Shown here: positions 36,806 to 45,741 of the stretch, piece after piece | Numbering within the stretch: position 1 is the first letter of the stretch | Layout of the letters: each line of letters starts with the position of its first letter | DNA from: Rhodopseudomonas palustris HaA2 | Lineage (GTDB): Bacteria > Pseudomonadota > Alphaproteobacteria > Rhizobiales > Xanthobacteraceae | Assembly: GCF_000013365.1 (NCBI RefSeq) | Contig: NC_007778.1 | Location: forward strand, 3,596,001-3,660,000 | DNA: 64,000 bases | Direction of reading: 5' to 3' | Made by a program: the position numbers and the translations under genes | The notes under the pieces: generated by a model | Told to the model about the DNA's origin: nothing | Database searches by the model: none | The model's input: the letters and a program-made list of their open reading frames with translations, nothing else

Positions 36806-37043
36806 GGCCGATTTCACTCGTGCGCTCTCGTCGGCCGGCGAGCCGCGACCGTCACGACGAAGAGAGGCGTGGGAGGATGGCGCCAGAAAAGCACGACGAC
36901 CCGGCAGGCGCAAGCATCGGCGCGATTGACAACCGACGCAACGCGGGCCCTAAGACGAATTGCGCAGACGACGCGCCGAGCGGACCCGGGGCGGCGTTCC
37001 GCGATCACCGCCGTCGGCGGAGTCTGTCGGGAGTCGTGCCGAG

Positions 37044-38369
37044 TTGAATTCGACATGGGATGTCGCGGTGATCGGAGGCGGGCTCGCCGGGCTGTGCGCG
37101 GCGATCGCCGCACGCCGCGCCGGCGTCTCGGTCCGCCTGCTGGAGAGCGCGCCCCCGGCGTTCCGCGGCGGCAATGCCCGCCATGCCCGCAATTTCCGCG
37201 TCGTACACGACGGGCCGACGCCCTATGTCCCCGACGCCTATCAGCCGCGTGAATTTCTCGACGACCTCGATCGCGTGACGCAAGGCGACGGCAATCATCG
37301 GCTCGCGCAGCGTCTGGTCGCGGAGTCGGACGGCATCGCGGACTGGCTGATGGCCAACGGCGTCGCGCTGCAGGCGCCCGACACCGGTGTCGTGCCGTAT
37401 TCCCGCCGCACCGTGTTTCCGCTGGGTGGCGGCAAGGCGATAATCAACGCGCTCTATGCCACTGCGACCGACATCGGAGTCGCGATCAGCACCGGCAGCG
37501 AAGTGGCATCGCTTCGCCGATCCACCAACGGCACCTGGAGCATCGTCGCCACGACGGCAGCGCCCGACGCAGCGGCGATCGATGCCCGCAGCGTCGTGGT
37601 CTGTGCCGGCGGCGCCGGCGCCGATCCGGCGTGGCTGCGATCGCATTACGGCGCCAGCGCCGATCGCTTCATGGTCCGCGGCACGCCCTATGCCGACGGG
37701 CGGATGCTGGCCGATCTGATCGCCAGCGGCGCACGCAGCGTCGGCGATCCGCGCGTTGGCCATATCGTGGCGGTGGACGCGCGCGGGCCGCGGTTCGACG
37801 GCGGCATCGTCACCCGGATCACCGCGATCCCCTACGGAATGGTGGTCGATGGTTCGGCGACGCGGATCGACGCCGCCGGCGCCGGCGCCGAGCCGACGCA
37901 TTATGCCCGCTGGGGGCCGCGGATCGCCGCCTGCGACGCTCAGACGGCCTATCTGGTTCTCGACGCCGACGGATTGCAGCGGGCGGCGCCGCAGGCGTTT
38001 CCGCCGATCAGCGGCGCGACCATCGCCGACCTCGCCGAAGCGCTCGGGCTCGATCCGGCGACGCTCGCGCAAAGCGTCGACGCCTTCAACGCCGCGCGGC
38101 CCGCCGGCGCGCCGCCGATCGCGGCCGCGCCGTTCGCCGCCTATCCGATGCGCCCCGGCGTCACCTTCATGCACTACGGAGTCGCAGTCGACGACCACAT
38201 GCGGATCGTCTGGGCCGACGACCGCCGCAACGACAGCCTGTTTGCGGCCGGCATGATCATGGCGGCCAATGTGATCGGGCACGGCTATCTGGCGGGCCTC
38301 GGCCTCACCCTCGCGGCCGTATTCGGGCGGCTCGCTGGAGAGGAGGCGGCGCGTCATGTTCTCGGGTGA
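37044..38369 (+). CDS. FAD-dependent TcuA-like protein, probable flavin part of split CobZ (precorrin-3B synthase)
   Basis: 441 residues from TTG 37044, with CGGGAG about 10 bases upstream; the protein then starts MNSTWDVAVIGGGLAGLCAA, an FAD Rossmann motif. SRRTVFPLGGGKAI, VVVCAGGAGADPAWL and AAGMIMAANVIGHGYLAGLG mark the fumarate reductase/TcuA (tricarballylate dehydrogenase) flavoprotein family. In Rhodobacter capsulatus, CobZ is a fusion of this domain with an FeS membrane domain and replaces CobG as precorrin-3B synthase. The next gene encodes the second half, overlapping by 14 bases. The setting inside cob genes favours CobZ over tricarballylate use. Confidence 0.82.
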   Translation: MNSTWDVAVIGGGLAGLCAAIAARRAGVSVRLLESAPPAFRGGNARHARNFRVVHDGPTPYVPDAYQPREFLDDLDRVTQGDGNHRLAQRLVAESDGIADWLMANGVALQAPDTGVVPYSRRTVFPLGGGKAIINALYATATDIGVAISTGSEVASLRRSTNGTWSIVATTAAPDAAAIDARSVVVCAGGAGADPAWLRSHYGASADRFMVRGTPYADGRMLADLIASGARSVGDPRVGHIVAVDARGPRFDGGIVTRITAIPYGMVVDGSATRIDAAGAGAEPTHYARWGPRIAACDAQTAYLVLDADGLQRAAPQAFPPISGATIADLAEALGLDPATLAQSVDAFNAARPAGAPPIAAAPFAAYPMRPGVTFMHYGVAVDDHMRIVWADDRRNDSLFAAGMIMAANVIGHGYLAGLGLTLAAVFGRLAGEEAARHVLG

Positions 38370-39495
38370 GATGCCGACCGATGAACTGACTGCGGAGGCC
38401 GAGCGCGTGCTGCGGATCTGCACCGCCTGCATGTATTGCGACGGGCTGTGCCCGGTGTTTCCGGCGATCGACGGCAAGCATCGATTCGATCTCAGCGACC
38501 TCAACTATCTCGCCAATCTCTGCCACAATTGCCGCGGCTGCTGGTACGCGTGCCAGTACACGCCGCCGCATCCGTTCGCGGTCAATCTGCCCGCCACGCT
38601 GGCCGCGGTGCGGCGGCGATCCTATGCGGACTATCTGTGGCCGGCCGCATTCCGCCGCGCCTTCCGCGCGCCGGTCGCCGGCATCGTCGCGATCGTGAGC
38701 CTCATCATGCTCGCCACCCTCGCTCTGGTGCTGATGTCGCGGCCGCCCGCGGCGCTGTTCGGCGCCGACGACAGCGAGGGCGCGTTCTATCGCGTGCTGC
38801 CATGGTCGGTCATGGCCGGCGCCGCCGGCGCGTCGCTGCTGTGGGCGGTCGGCTGCATCGCGCTGGCGACGCTGCGGTTCTGGCGCGCGATCGCACCCGA
38901 CGTGCCGCGCGGCGCGCTGCTCCGCGCGCTGGCGCCGGCGTTGCGCGACATCGTCACGCTGCGCCATCTCGGCGGCGGCGGGCCGGGCTGCAACGACATC
39001 GGCGAGCGCACCTCGCAGCGCCGCCGGCTGTTTCACCATGTGATGGTCGCGGGCTTCGCCGGCACCTTGCTGTCGACCGTCACCGCGGCGATCTATCATC
39101 ACGGCTTCGGCGTCGCCGCGCCCTATCCGCTCACCAGCCTGCCGGTGCTGCTCGGCCTCGTCGGCGGCGTCGTGATGCTGGCGGGAATCGGCGGGCTGCT
39201 GTGGATCGAATATCGCGCCGATTCCGAGCCCGCCGACCGCACCGAAGTCGCACTCAACGTCGCCTTCCTGGTGCTGCTCGGGCTCGTCACCCTCAGCGGG
39301 CTCGCCGTGCTGGCGCTTCGCGACACGCCGGCAATGGGGCTGCTGCTGGCCGGCCATCTCGGGCTGGTGTTCGGGCTGTTCCTCGTGCTGCCATTCTCGA
39401 AGGCCGTCCACGCCCCGTTCCGGGCCGCCGCCCTGCTGCGCGCCGCCGCCGAGAAGGCCGCGGCGGTCGCGAGGCGCAAACCCGATCGCGGCTGA
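38356..39495 (+). CDS. TcuB-like FeS/haem membrane protein, probable second part of split CobZ
   Basis: 379 residues. Two cysteine clusters near the N-terminus, CTACMYCDGLCPVFP and CHNCRGCWYACQYTPP, should bind two 4Fe-4S centres. About six transmembrane helices follow, with histidines such as RRLFHHVMVAG and AGHLGLVFG that could ligate haem b, as described for CobZ and TcuB/CitB. It would carry electrons for ring hydroxylation/lactone formation in precorrin-3B synthesis. It overlaps the flavoprotein gene by 14 bases. The riboswitch starts about 145 bases after it. Confidence 0.82.
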   Translation: MFSGEMPTDELTAEAERVLRICTACMYCDGLCPVFPAIDGKHRFDLSDLNYLANLCHNCRGCWYACQYTPPHPFAVNLPATLAAVRRRSYADYLWPAAFRRAFRAPVAGIVAIVSLIMLATLALVLMSRPPAALFGADDSEGAFYRVLPWSVMAGAAGASLLWAVGCIALATLRFWRAIAPDVPRGALLRALAPALRDIVTLRHLGGGGPGCNDIGERTSQRRRLFHHVMVAGFAGTLLSTVTAAIYHHGFGVAAPYPLTSLPVLLGLVGGVVMLAGIGGLLWIEYRADSEPADRTEVALNVAFLVLLGLVTLSGLAVLALRDTPAMGLLLAGHLGLVFGLFLVLPFSKAVHAPFRAAALLRAAAEKAAAVARRKPDRG

Positions 39496-39640
39496 CGCGA
39501 TCGCAACGGGACGGCGCTGCCGCAACGGGGCGAAGCCGTCTTGATCCAACGCAAGCGCGCGCTGATTTTATGGCATCCCGGCGGGCTTCTGCGCGACGCA
39601 AGCTCGATTGACACGTCTGTGTTTTCGGACCAAACATCGC

Positions 39641-39834
39641 GCTGCCGACGGTTCCTGTCTGCGGACGGGACGAAGAGGGAATATCGGAAGTCATCATCCA
39701 GACGCGGATGATGGCGGTGCCGAAGCTGCTCCCGCAACTGTGAACGGCGAGCCATCGCAACACGCCACTGGGCAGACGCCTGGGAAGGCTGCGTTGGCCG
39801 TGACCCGTGAGCCAGGAGACCTGCCGTCGCCTGC
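39641..39834 (+). ncRNA. Cobalamin (B12) riboswitch
   Basis: Classic aptamer landmarks occur in order: GACGGT (39648), GACGAAGAGGGAA (39670-39682), GAAGCTGCTCCCGCAACTGT (39723-39742), GCCACTGGGC (39765-39774), GGGAAGGC and the B12 box AGCCAGGAGACCTGCC (39811-39826). The P1 stem closes as GACGG (39648-39652) with CCGTC (39825-39829). It precedes the CobN-like gene and so the whole cobH-I-J / L-E-M-B-A operon. No clear terminator hairpin with T-run follows, so control may act on translation start or Rho access. Confidence 0.95.
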
Positions 39835-39953
39835 TGATTGACGCCATTCCGGGCGGGATGATCCGGGGTGAAGTTCGGCCGTTCGGAGTGCAGGTCCGTT
39901 CGCCGGTTTCGCATCATCGCCATGCGCGATGGTCAACCGACGGATTGGGCACG

Positions 39954-40496
39954 ATGCCGCTCTCGATTGTTCGCTCCGATGGGCCCGACGCCCTCGATGC
40001 GTCCGAAGCCCCGCCTTTGCCCGCCGAACTCATCGTGCTGTCGTTCTCGGACGCGGCCCTCGCCCGCTACGCGCGCGTCTGGCACCATGCCGGCTGCAAG
40101 CTGCCGCAACTGCACCTCGCCAACGCCGCCCGGCTGTCGCTCGATCAGTCGTTGCGCACGGCTGTGGCGTCGGCGCGCGGCGTGATGATCCAGCTGCCGC
40201 ACGGCCTCGACGATTGGCGCGACGGCGTCGAAACCCTGGCGGCGCTCGCGCGCGAGCAGCGGATCGCCCTCGCCATCGTCGCGGAGACCGACGACGTCGA
40301 TCCGCGGCTCGCCGGACTCTCCAATCTGCCGCGGTCGACGCTGCGCCGGCTGGCCACGCTCTGCCGAGGCCGTGACGACGCCGCCGCGCGCGCGGTGCTG
40401 ACGCAATTGTCGCTCGCCGCCGGCCTCACCATCGCGCCCTGGCTCGACCAGCCGGCACAGCCGACCGCCGAGCCGATCCGCGAGGCGGTGCGATGA
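39954..40496 (+). CDS. Stand-alone CobN N-terminal-domain-like protein
   Basis: 180 residues from ATG 39954 (ATG 39858 is an alternative within the leader). The sequence resembles only the first ~170 residues of cobaltochelatase CobN: AELIVLSFSDAALARYARVW, LHLANAARLSLDQSLR, an RGVMIQLPHGLDDWRDGVE stretch and a LSNLPRSTLRRL helix. The remaining ~1000 residues of CobN, with the chelatase core, are absent. The stop is clean and the next gene, cobH, overlaps by four bases. It sits where cobN-cobG usually precede cobH, so it could be a remnant or a specialised stand-alone domain. Full-length CobN is not in this window. Confidence 0.7.
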   Translation: MPLSIVRSDGPDALDASEAPPLPAELIVLSFSDAALARYARVWHHAGCKLPQLHLANAARLSLDQSLRTAVASARGVMIQLPHGLDDWRDGVETLAALAREQRIALAIVAETDDVDPRLAGLSNLPRSTLRRLATLCRGRDDAAARAVLTQLSLAAGLTIAPWLDQPAQPTAEPIREAVR

Positions 40497-41122
40497 GCTA
40501 CACCTACGAAACCAATGGCGACGCGATCTATCGGCAGTCCTTCGCGATCATCCGCGCCGAGGCGCAGCTCGATCGCTTCGACCGCGACGAGGAGATCGTC
40601 GCGGTGCGGATCATTCACGCCAGCGGCATGGTCGAGGTTGCGGCCGACATCGTCTTCACCTCCGGTTTCGTCGCGGCGGGCCGCGCGGCCCTGCAGGCGG
40701 GCGCGCCGATCCTGTGCGACGCGCAGATGGTCGCCAACGGCGTCACCCGCAAGCGACTGCCGGCCGACAACGAGGTGATCTGTACGCTCGGCGATCCGCG
40801 CGTCCCGGCCCTCGCCGCGCAGCTCGGCACCACGCGCTCCGCCGCGGCGCTCGAATTGTGGCGCGAGCGGCTCGACGGCGCCGTGGTGGCGATCGGCAAT
40901 GCGCCGACCGCACTGTTCCGGCTGCTGGAAATCCTCGGCGAACCCGGCGCACCGCGCCCCGCTGCGATCGTCGGCATCCCGGTCGGTTTCGTCGGCGCGG
41001 CGGAATCCAAAGAGGCGTTGCTCGAGGCGGCCCCCGCACCCTGCGTCATCGTCCGCGGCCGTCGCGGCGGCAGCGCGATGACGGCGGCGGCGATCAACGC
41101 GCTGGCGAGCGAAGTCGAATGA
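40493..41122 (+). CDS. cobH: Precorrin-8X methylmutase CobH
   Basis: 209 residues with the CobH/CbiC signatures: IIHASGMVEVAADIVF with the catalytic His, PILCDAQMVANGVTRKRL, IGNAPTALFRLLEI and GIPVGFVGAAESKEAL. It moves the C11 methyl group to C12, converting precorrin-8X to hydrogenobyrinic acid. ATGA overlaps link it to the CobN-like gene upstream and cobI downstream. Length is normal. Confidence 0.97.
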   Translation: MSYTYETNGDAIYRQSFAIIRAEAQLDRFDRDEEIVAVRIIHASGMVEVAADIVFTSGFVAAGRAALQAGAPILCDAQMVANGVTRKRLPADNEVICTLGDPRVPALAAQLGTTRSAAALELWRERLDGAVVAIGNAPTALFRLLEILGEPGAPRPAAIVGIPVGFVGAAESKEALLEAAPAPCVIVRGRRGGSAMTAAAINALASEVE

Positions 41123-41847
41123 CCCGCCCGACCGTCTATGGCGTCGGCGTGGGCCCCGGCGATCCGGACCTGATGAGCGTCCGTGCTGCACGGCTGGTCG
41201 GCGCCGCCAAGGTCGTCGCTTACTTCAGGAAGGCCGGGCGCGCCGGCCACGCCCGCACCATCGTCGAAGGCCTGCTCGCCGACGGCGTCGTCGAGGAGCC
41301 GCTCGACTATCCGGTGACCACCGAAATCCCGCTCGACGATCCCGCTTACGCTTCGACGCTGCGCAGCTTCTACGAGGACTGCGTCGCGCGGCTGTCGGCG
41401 CATGTCGCGCAAGGCCGCGACGTGGTCGTGCTGTGCGAAGGCGATCCGTTTCTCTACGGCTCGTTCATGCACCTCTATCATCGGCTGCTCGGCGATGTGC
41501 CGGTGGTCGTGGTGCCCGGCATCTCCGGCATGGCGGCGTGCTGGACGGCGAGCGGGACGCCAATCACCTATGGCGACGACGTGCTGTGCGTCGTGCCCGC
41601 GACACTGAATGCGACACGGCTCGCCGAAGCGCTGAAGACCGGCGACGCCTTCGTCATCATGAAGCTCGGCCGCAATCTTCCCAAGGTCCGGCGTTCGCTC
41701 GAAGCCGCCGGGCTGCTCGATCGCGCCGTCTATGTCGAGCGCGGCGCGATGGCCGGCGAGACGGTGATGCGCCTCGCCGACAAGCCGGACGATGCGGCGC
41801 CGTACTTCTCGATGATCCTCGTCCATGGACAGGGACGACGGCCATGA
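41119..41847 (+). CDS. cobI: Precorrin-2 C20-methyltransferase CobI
   Basis: 242 residues starting TVYGVGVGPGDPDLMSVRA, the tetrapyrrole methylase SAM loop. CEGDPFLYGSFMHLYHRL and VVPGISGMAACWTASGTPI are typical of CobI/CbiL. It makes precorrin-3A from precorrin-2. It is coupled to cobH and cobJ by ATGA overlaps at both ends. Confidence 0.96.
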   Translation: MTRPTVYGVGVGPGDPDLMSVRAARLVGAAKVVAYFRKAGRAGHARTIVEGLLADGVVEEPLDYPVTTEIPLDDPAYASTLRSFYEDCVARLSAHVAQGRDVVVLCEGDPFLYGSFMHLYHRLLGDVPVVVVPGISGMAACWTASGTPITYGDDVLCVVPATLNATRLAEALKTGDAFVIMKLGRNLPKVRRSLEAAGLLDRAVYVERGAMAGETVMRLADKPDDAAPYFSMILVHGQGRRP

Positions 41848-42605
41848 CCGGATCGGTCGTCGTCGCAGGTCTTGGCCCAGGTGCTCAGGAGCTGATCACA
41901 CCCGAAGTAACCGCGGCGCTGGACGCCGCGACCGATCTGGTCGGCTACGCGCCCTATGTCGCCCGCGTCGCAGCGCGCAACGATGTCCGCCGGCACGCTT
42001 CCGACAATCGCGAGGAGATCGATCGCGCCTCGTTCGCGCTTCGGCTCGCGAGCGAGGGGCGGCATGTGGTGATCGTGTCCTCCGGCGACCCCGGCGTATT
42101 CGCGATGGCGGCGGCGCTGTTCGAGGCGATCGAGGCCGGCGACCCGGCGTGGCGCGACCTCGACATCCGCGTGCTGCCCGGCATCAGCGCGATGTTCGCC
42201 GCCGCAGCGCGGATCGGCGCGCCGCTCGGCCATGATTTCTGCGCGATCAACCTGTCTGACAATCTCAAGCCGTGGGAGACCGTCGAGAAGCGGCTGCGCG
42301 CGGCGGCCGAAGCCGACTTCGTGATCGCGCTGTACAATCCGATCTCGAAAGCGCGGCAATGGCAGCTCGACCGCGCCTTCGAACTGTTGCGCGGCATCCA
42401 TCCGGCGTCGGTGCCGGTGATCTTCGCCACCGCCGTCAGCGAGCCTCACCAGCGCATCGACGTCGTGCCGCTCGGCGATGCGCTTCCGAGCCGTGCGGAC
42501 ATGCGCACCGTGGTGATGATCGGATCGTCGCAGACGCGGCTCATCCCCCGCGCCGACGGCGGCAGCTATGTCTATACGCCACGCTCGCTGAAGGCGCCGT
42601 CATGA
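41844..42605 (+). CDS. cobJ: Precorrin-3B C17-methyltransferase CobJ
   Basis: 253 residues with VVAGLGPGAQELITPEV, VIVSSGDPGVFAMAAALFEA and the CobJ-type FCAINLSDNLKPWETVEKRL and ALYNPISKARQWQLDRA. It methylates C17 and contracts the ring to give precorrin-4. Its start overlaps cobI. Its last 34 bases overlap the 3' end of cobK on the opposite strand, an unusual convergent overlap inside an operon. Confidence 0.96.
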   Translation: MTGSVVVAGLGPGAQELITPEVTAALDAATDLVGYAPYVARVAARNDVRRHASDNREEIDRASFALRLASEGRHVVIVSSGDPGVFAMAAALFEAIEAGDPAWRDLDIRVLPGISAMFAAAARIGAPLGHDFCAINLSDNLKPWETVEKRLRAAAEADFVIALYNPISKARQWQLDRAFELLRGIHPASVPVIFATAVSEPHQRIDVVPLGDALPSRADMRTVVMIGSSQTRLIPRADGGSYVYTPRSLKAPS

Positions 42606-43354
42606 CCGAGCCACGCCATCACCTCGGCGACCGTGGCGACCGCGAGCCGCGCCGGCACAATCGGACGCCGGACCATCACCACCGGCAGCCCGAGATCGCG
42701 CGCCGCCTCGATCTTGGCTACCGCTGCATCCCCACCGGCATTCTTGGCGACGACCATCTCGCTGCGATGCGCTTCGAGCAGTGCGCGATCACTGGCGCGG
42801 TCGAACGGCCCGCGCGCGATCACGATTTCGACCTGTGGAAACGGCAGCGCCGCACGCGGCGGATCGACCAGTCGCACCAGATAAGCGTGCTGCGGATATG
42901 CGGCGAACAATTCGAGATGCTGCCGGCCGATGCCGAGAAACACCCGGCGCGGCGCCGCGCCGAGCGCCAGCGCTGCCGCCGCCAGATCGTCGACCTCGAT
43001 CCAGCGATCGCCCTCACCCGCCTGCCATGGCGCGCGCTCGAGTGCGAGCAGCGGCACGCCGGCTGCGGCGCAGGCCTGGACCGCGTGGCGGCTCATCTGC
43101 GCCGCGAACGGATGCGTGGCATCGACGACGCGATCAATCCCCTCCGCGCGCAAGTAATCGATCAACCCCTGTACGCCGCCGAAGCCGCCGACCCGCCAAG
43201 GGATCGGCGGCGGCTTGGGATTGTCGGTGCGACCGGCAAACGACAGTACGGCCTCGATGCGCGGCTCCGCGGCGATCGCCGTCGCGAGTCGCGTCGCATC
43301 GGCGGTGCCGCCGAGGATCAACAGGCGCAGGCGCTGGGCGGGATGGAGCATCAT
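42572..43354 (-). CDS. cobK: Precorrin-6A reductase CobK
   Basis: 260 residues from ATG 43354 (ATG 43351 also possible). N-terminal LLILGGTADATRLATAI binds NADPH; RVVDATHPFAAQMSRHA and MVVAKNAGGDAAVAKIEAA are CobK/CbiJ signatures. It reduces precorrin-6A to 6B. It is the only cob gene in the main block on the minus strand: its 3' end overlaps cobJ by 34 bases and its start codon overlaps that of cobL by two bases, so its promoter must lie inside cobL. Confidence 0.94.
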   Translation of the reverse strand: MMLHPAQRLRLLILGGTADATRLATAIAAEPRIEAVLSFAGRTDNPKPPPIPWRVGGFGGVQGLIDYLRAEGIDRVVDATHPFAAQMSRHAVQACAAAGVPLLALERAPWQAGEGDRWIEVDDLAAAALALGAAPRRVFLGIGRQHLELFAAYPQHAYLVRLVDPPRAALPFPQVEIVIARGPFDRASDRALLEAHRSEMVVAKNAGGDAAVAKIEAARDLGLPVVMVRRPIVPARLAVATVAEVMAWLGHDGAFSERGV

Positions 43355-44576
43355 GACCGCCACCGATGACACGCCGACGCCGTGGCTGTCCATCGTCGGA
43401 ATCGGCGAGGATGGCGTCGCGGGCCTGTCGGACAAAGCACGCGCGCTACTGGCGAACGCCGATCTCGTGATCGGCGGCGAGCGGCACCTCGCGATGGTTG
43501 CCGCGCTCGGCAGGCCGACCCTGCCCTGGCGGGTGCCGTTCGCCGTGTCGCTGCCGGACGTGCTGGCGCAGCGCGGCCGCAGTGTCGTCGTGCTGTGCTC
43601 GGGCGATCCGTTCTGGCACGGCGCCGGCGCTGTGCTCGCCGATCACCTCGCGCCGAGCGAATGGACCGCCCTGCCGGCGCCGTCGACGTTCTCCTGGGCG
43701 GCGGCAAGGCTCGGCTGGCGGCTGGAAGAGACGATCACGCTCGGCCTCCACGCCCGCCCCATCACCATGCTGCGGCCGCATCTGCAGCCCGGTTCTCGGC
43801 TCATCGTGCTGGTGCGCGATGGTGCCGCGGTGGCGCAGATCGCGGCCTATCTGACGGCGACGGGTTTTGGACCGTCCAGCCTCACCGTGCTCGAAGCGCT
43901 CGGCGGCCCGCGCGAGCGCATTCTCCGCGCAGCAGCGGCGAACTATACACTCACCGACGTCGCAGCACCGGTCGCGATCGGCATCGACGTGGTCGCGCAA
44001 CCCGATTCCGCCATCATCCCACACGCAAGCGGCCTGCCGGACGAGCTGTTCCAGACCGACGGCCAACTCACCAAGCGCGCGATCCGCGCGGTGACGCTGT
44101 CGAGCCTCGCCCCACGGGGCGGCGAATTGTTGTGGGATATCGGCGCCGGCTCGGGCTCGATCGGCATCGAATGGTTGCTGGCGGCGCGCAGCAACCGCGC
44201 GATCGGAATCGAAGCGCGGCCCGATCGGCTGGCTTGCGCCCGCGGCAATGCCGACGCACTCGGCGTGCCGCATTTCGATCTCCGCCTTGGGCAAGCGCCG
44301 GAAGCGCTCGCCGACCTGCCGACTCCGGACGCGGTGTTCATCGGCGGCGGCGCCGGCAATCCGGGCGTGCTGGACGCGGTGTGGCAGGCGCTTCCACCCG
44401 GCGGACGGCTGGTGGTCAATGCCGTGACGCTGGAAACCGAGGCGCTGCTGATCGCCTGTCACGGCCGCCACGGCGGCGAGTTGCTGCGGCTCGGCGTCGA
44501 ACGCGCCGCGCCGGTCGGCGGGCTCACCGCCTGGCGCGCCGCGATCCCGGTGGTGCAATGGAGCGTCCGCAAATGA
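43353..44576 (+). CDS. cobL: Bifunctional precorrin-6B methylase/decarboxylase CobL
   Basis: 407 residues with two domains. Residues ~1-205 are the CbiE-like C5-methyltransferase (LSIVGIGEDGVAGLSDKAR, VLCSGDPFWHGAG). Residues ~215-407 are the CbiT-like C15-methyltransferase/decarboxylase with a class I SAM fold (LLWDIGAGSGSIGIEWLL, AVFIGGGAGNPGVLDAVW). Together they turn precorrin-6B into precorrin-8X. The start overlaps divergent cobK; the stop overlaps cobE by four bases. Confidence 0.96.
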   Translation: MTATDDTPTPWLSIVGIGEDGVAGLSDKARALLANADLVIGGERHLAMVAALGRPTLPWRVPFAVSLPDVLAQRGRSVVVLCSGDPFWHGAGAVLADHLAPSEWTALPAPSTFSWAAARLGWRLEETITLGLHARPITMLRPHLQPGSRLIVLVRDGAAVAQIAAYLTATGFGPSSLTVLEALGGPRERILRAAAANYTLTDVAAPVAIGIDVVAQPDSAIIPHASGLPDELFQTDGQLTKRAIRAVTLSSLAPRGGELLWDIGAGSGSIGIEWLLAARSNRAIGIEARPDRLACARGNADALGVPHFDLRLGQAPEALADLPTPDAVFIGGGAGNPGVLDAVWQALPPGGRLVVNAVTLETEALLIACHGRHGGELLRLGVERAAPVGGLTAWRAAIPVVQWSVRK

Positions 44577-44965
44577 CGCGCATCGTGATCGGCATTGGAT
44601 TTCGCGCCGCCGCCCCTCAGGCGTCGATCGCCGAAGTCATCGCCGCTGCGCGCGGCGCCGCTATGCCCGCACAACCGACGCATCTTGCCGTGCCCGACGA
44701 CAAAGCAGTGCATCCGCCGTTGATCGCAGCGGCGACAGAAGCGGCATTGCCCTGCCTCGCGATCAGTACGGCTGCGATCCGGAGCGCCGCCGATCGCATC
44801 GCGACCGACTCACCGCGCGTTGCACGCGCCCGCGGTGTCGGCAGCGTCTGTGAAGCGGCGGCGCTCGCCGCGGCGGGGCCTGCCGCCCGCCTTGCGGTGA
44901 CGCGGCTGATATCAAGCGACCGCCAGGCGACCGCCGCCGTCGCCATCGAGGAGCCACCGCAATGA
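44573..44965 (+). CDS. cobE: CobE, CbiG C-terminal-like protein
   Basis: 130 residues starting [20 protein letters not shown], the CobE/CbiG C-terminal fold. [21 protein letters not shown] is the characteristic motif (serine/valine-Glu-Ala-Ala). CobE is needed for efficient aerobic cobalamin synthesis, but its exact role is unclear. It overlaps cobL and cobM by four bases each. Confidence 0.88.
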   Translation: MTRIVIGIGFRAAAPQASIAEVIAAARGAAMPAQPTHLAVPDDKAVHPPLIAAATEAALPCLAISTAAIRSAADRIATDSPRVARARGVGSVCEAAALAAAGPAARLAVTRLISSDRQATAAVAIEEPPQ

Positions 44966-45741
44966 CGGTCCACTTCATCGGCGCCGGCCCCGGCGCGCCC
45001 GACCTGATCACGGTGCGCGGCCGCGATCTGGTGATGCGCTGCCCGGTCTGCCTCTACGCGGGATCGCTGGTGCCGCGCGAGCTGATCACGCTGTGCCCGC
45101 CCGGCGCCCGCGTGGTCGACACCGCGCCGCTCGATCTCGACGCAATCACGAGAGAATTCGTCGCCGCCACCGAAGCCGGCCACGATGTGGCACGGCTGCA
45201 TTCCGGCGATTTGTCGGTGTGGAGCGCGATGGGCGAGCAGATCCGCCGGCTCGAGGCTCACGGCATCCCCTACACCGTCACGCCCGGCGTGCCGTCATTC
45301 GCTGCCGCCGCGGCGGCGCTCGGGCGCGAACTGACACTGCCCGAAGTCGCCCAGACCGTGGTGCTGACGCGCACCTCCGGCCGCGCCTCGGCGATGCCGC
45401 CGCGCGAAAACCTGGACGCGTATGCGGCGACCGGCGCGACGCTGGCGATCCATCTGTCGATCCACGTGATCAATAGCGTCGTCGAGAAACTGCGCCCGCA
45501 TTACGGCGATGATTGCGCCGTCGCCGTCGTCGTTCGCGCGAGCTGGCCCGAAGAGCAGATCATCCGCGGCACGCTGACGACGATCGCCGCGCAGGTCGCG
45601 GAGGCCGGCATCGACCGCACCGCGCTGATCCTGATCGGGCCGTCGCTCGCAGCGAGCGATTTCCGCAATAGCGCGCTCTACAGCACGGACTACGACCGGC
45701 GCTACCGTCGCTCCGCGGAGGACGATCGTGCCCGCGACTGA
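44962..45741 (+). CDS. cobM: Precorrin-4 C11-methyltransferase CobM
   Basis: 259 residues with [56 protein letters not shown] and [20 protein letters not shown], all typical of CobM/CbiF. It methylates precorrin-4 at C11 to give precorrin-5. It follows cobE with ATGA overlap. The cobB start lies 14 bases inside its 3' end. Confidence 0.97.
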   Translation: MTVHFIGAGPGAPDLITVRGRDLVMRCPVCLYAGSLVPRELITLCPPGARVVDTAPLDLDAITREFVAATEAGHDVARLHSGDLSVWSAMGEQIRRLEAHGIPYTVTPGVPSFAAAAAALGRELTLPEVAQTVVLTRTSGRASAMPPRENLDAYAATGATLAIHLSIHVINSVVEKLRPHYGDDCAVAVVVRASWPEEQIIRGTLTTIAAQVAEAGIDRTALILIGPSLAASDFRNSALYSTDYDRRYRRSAEDDRARD

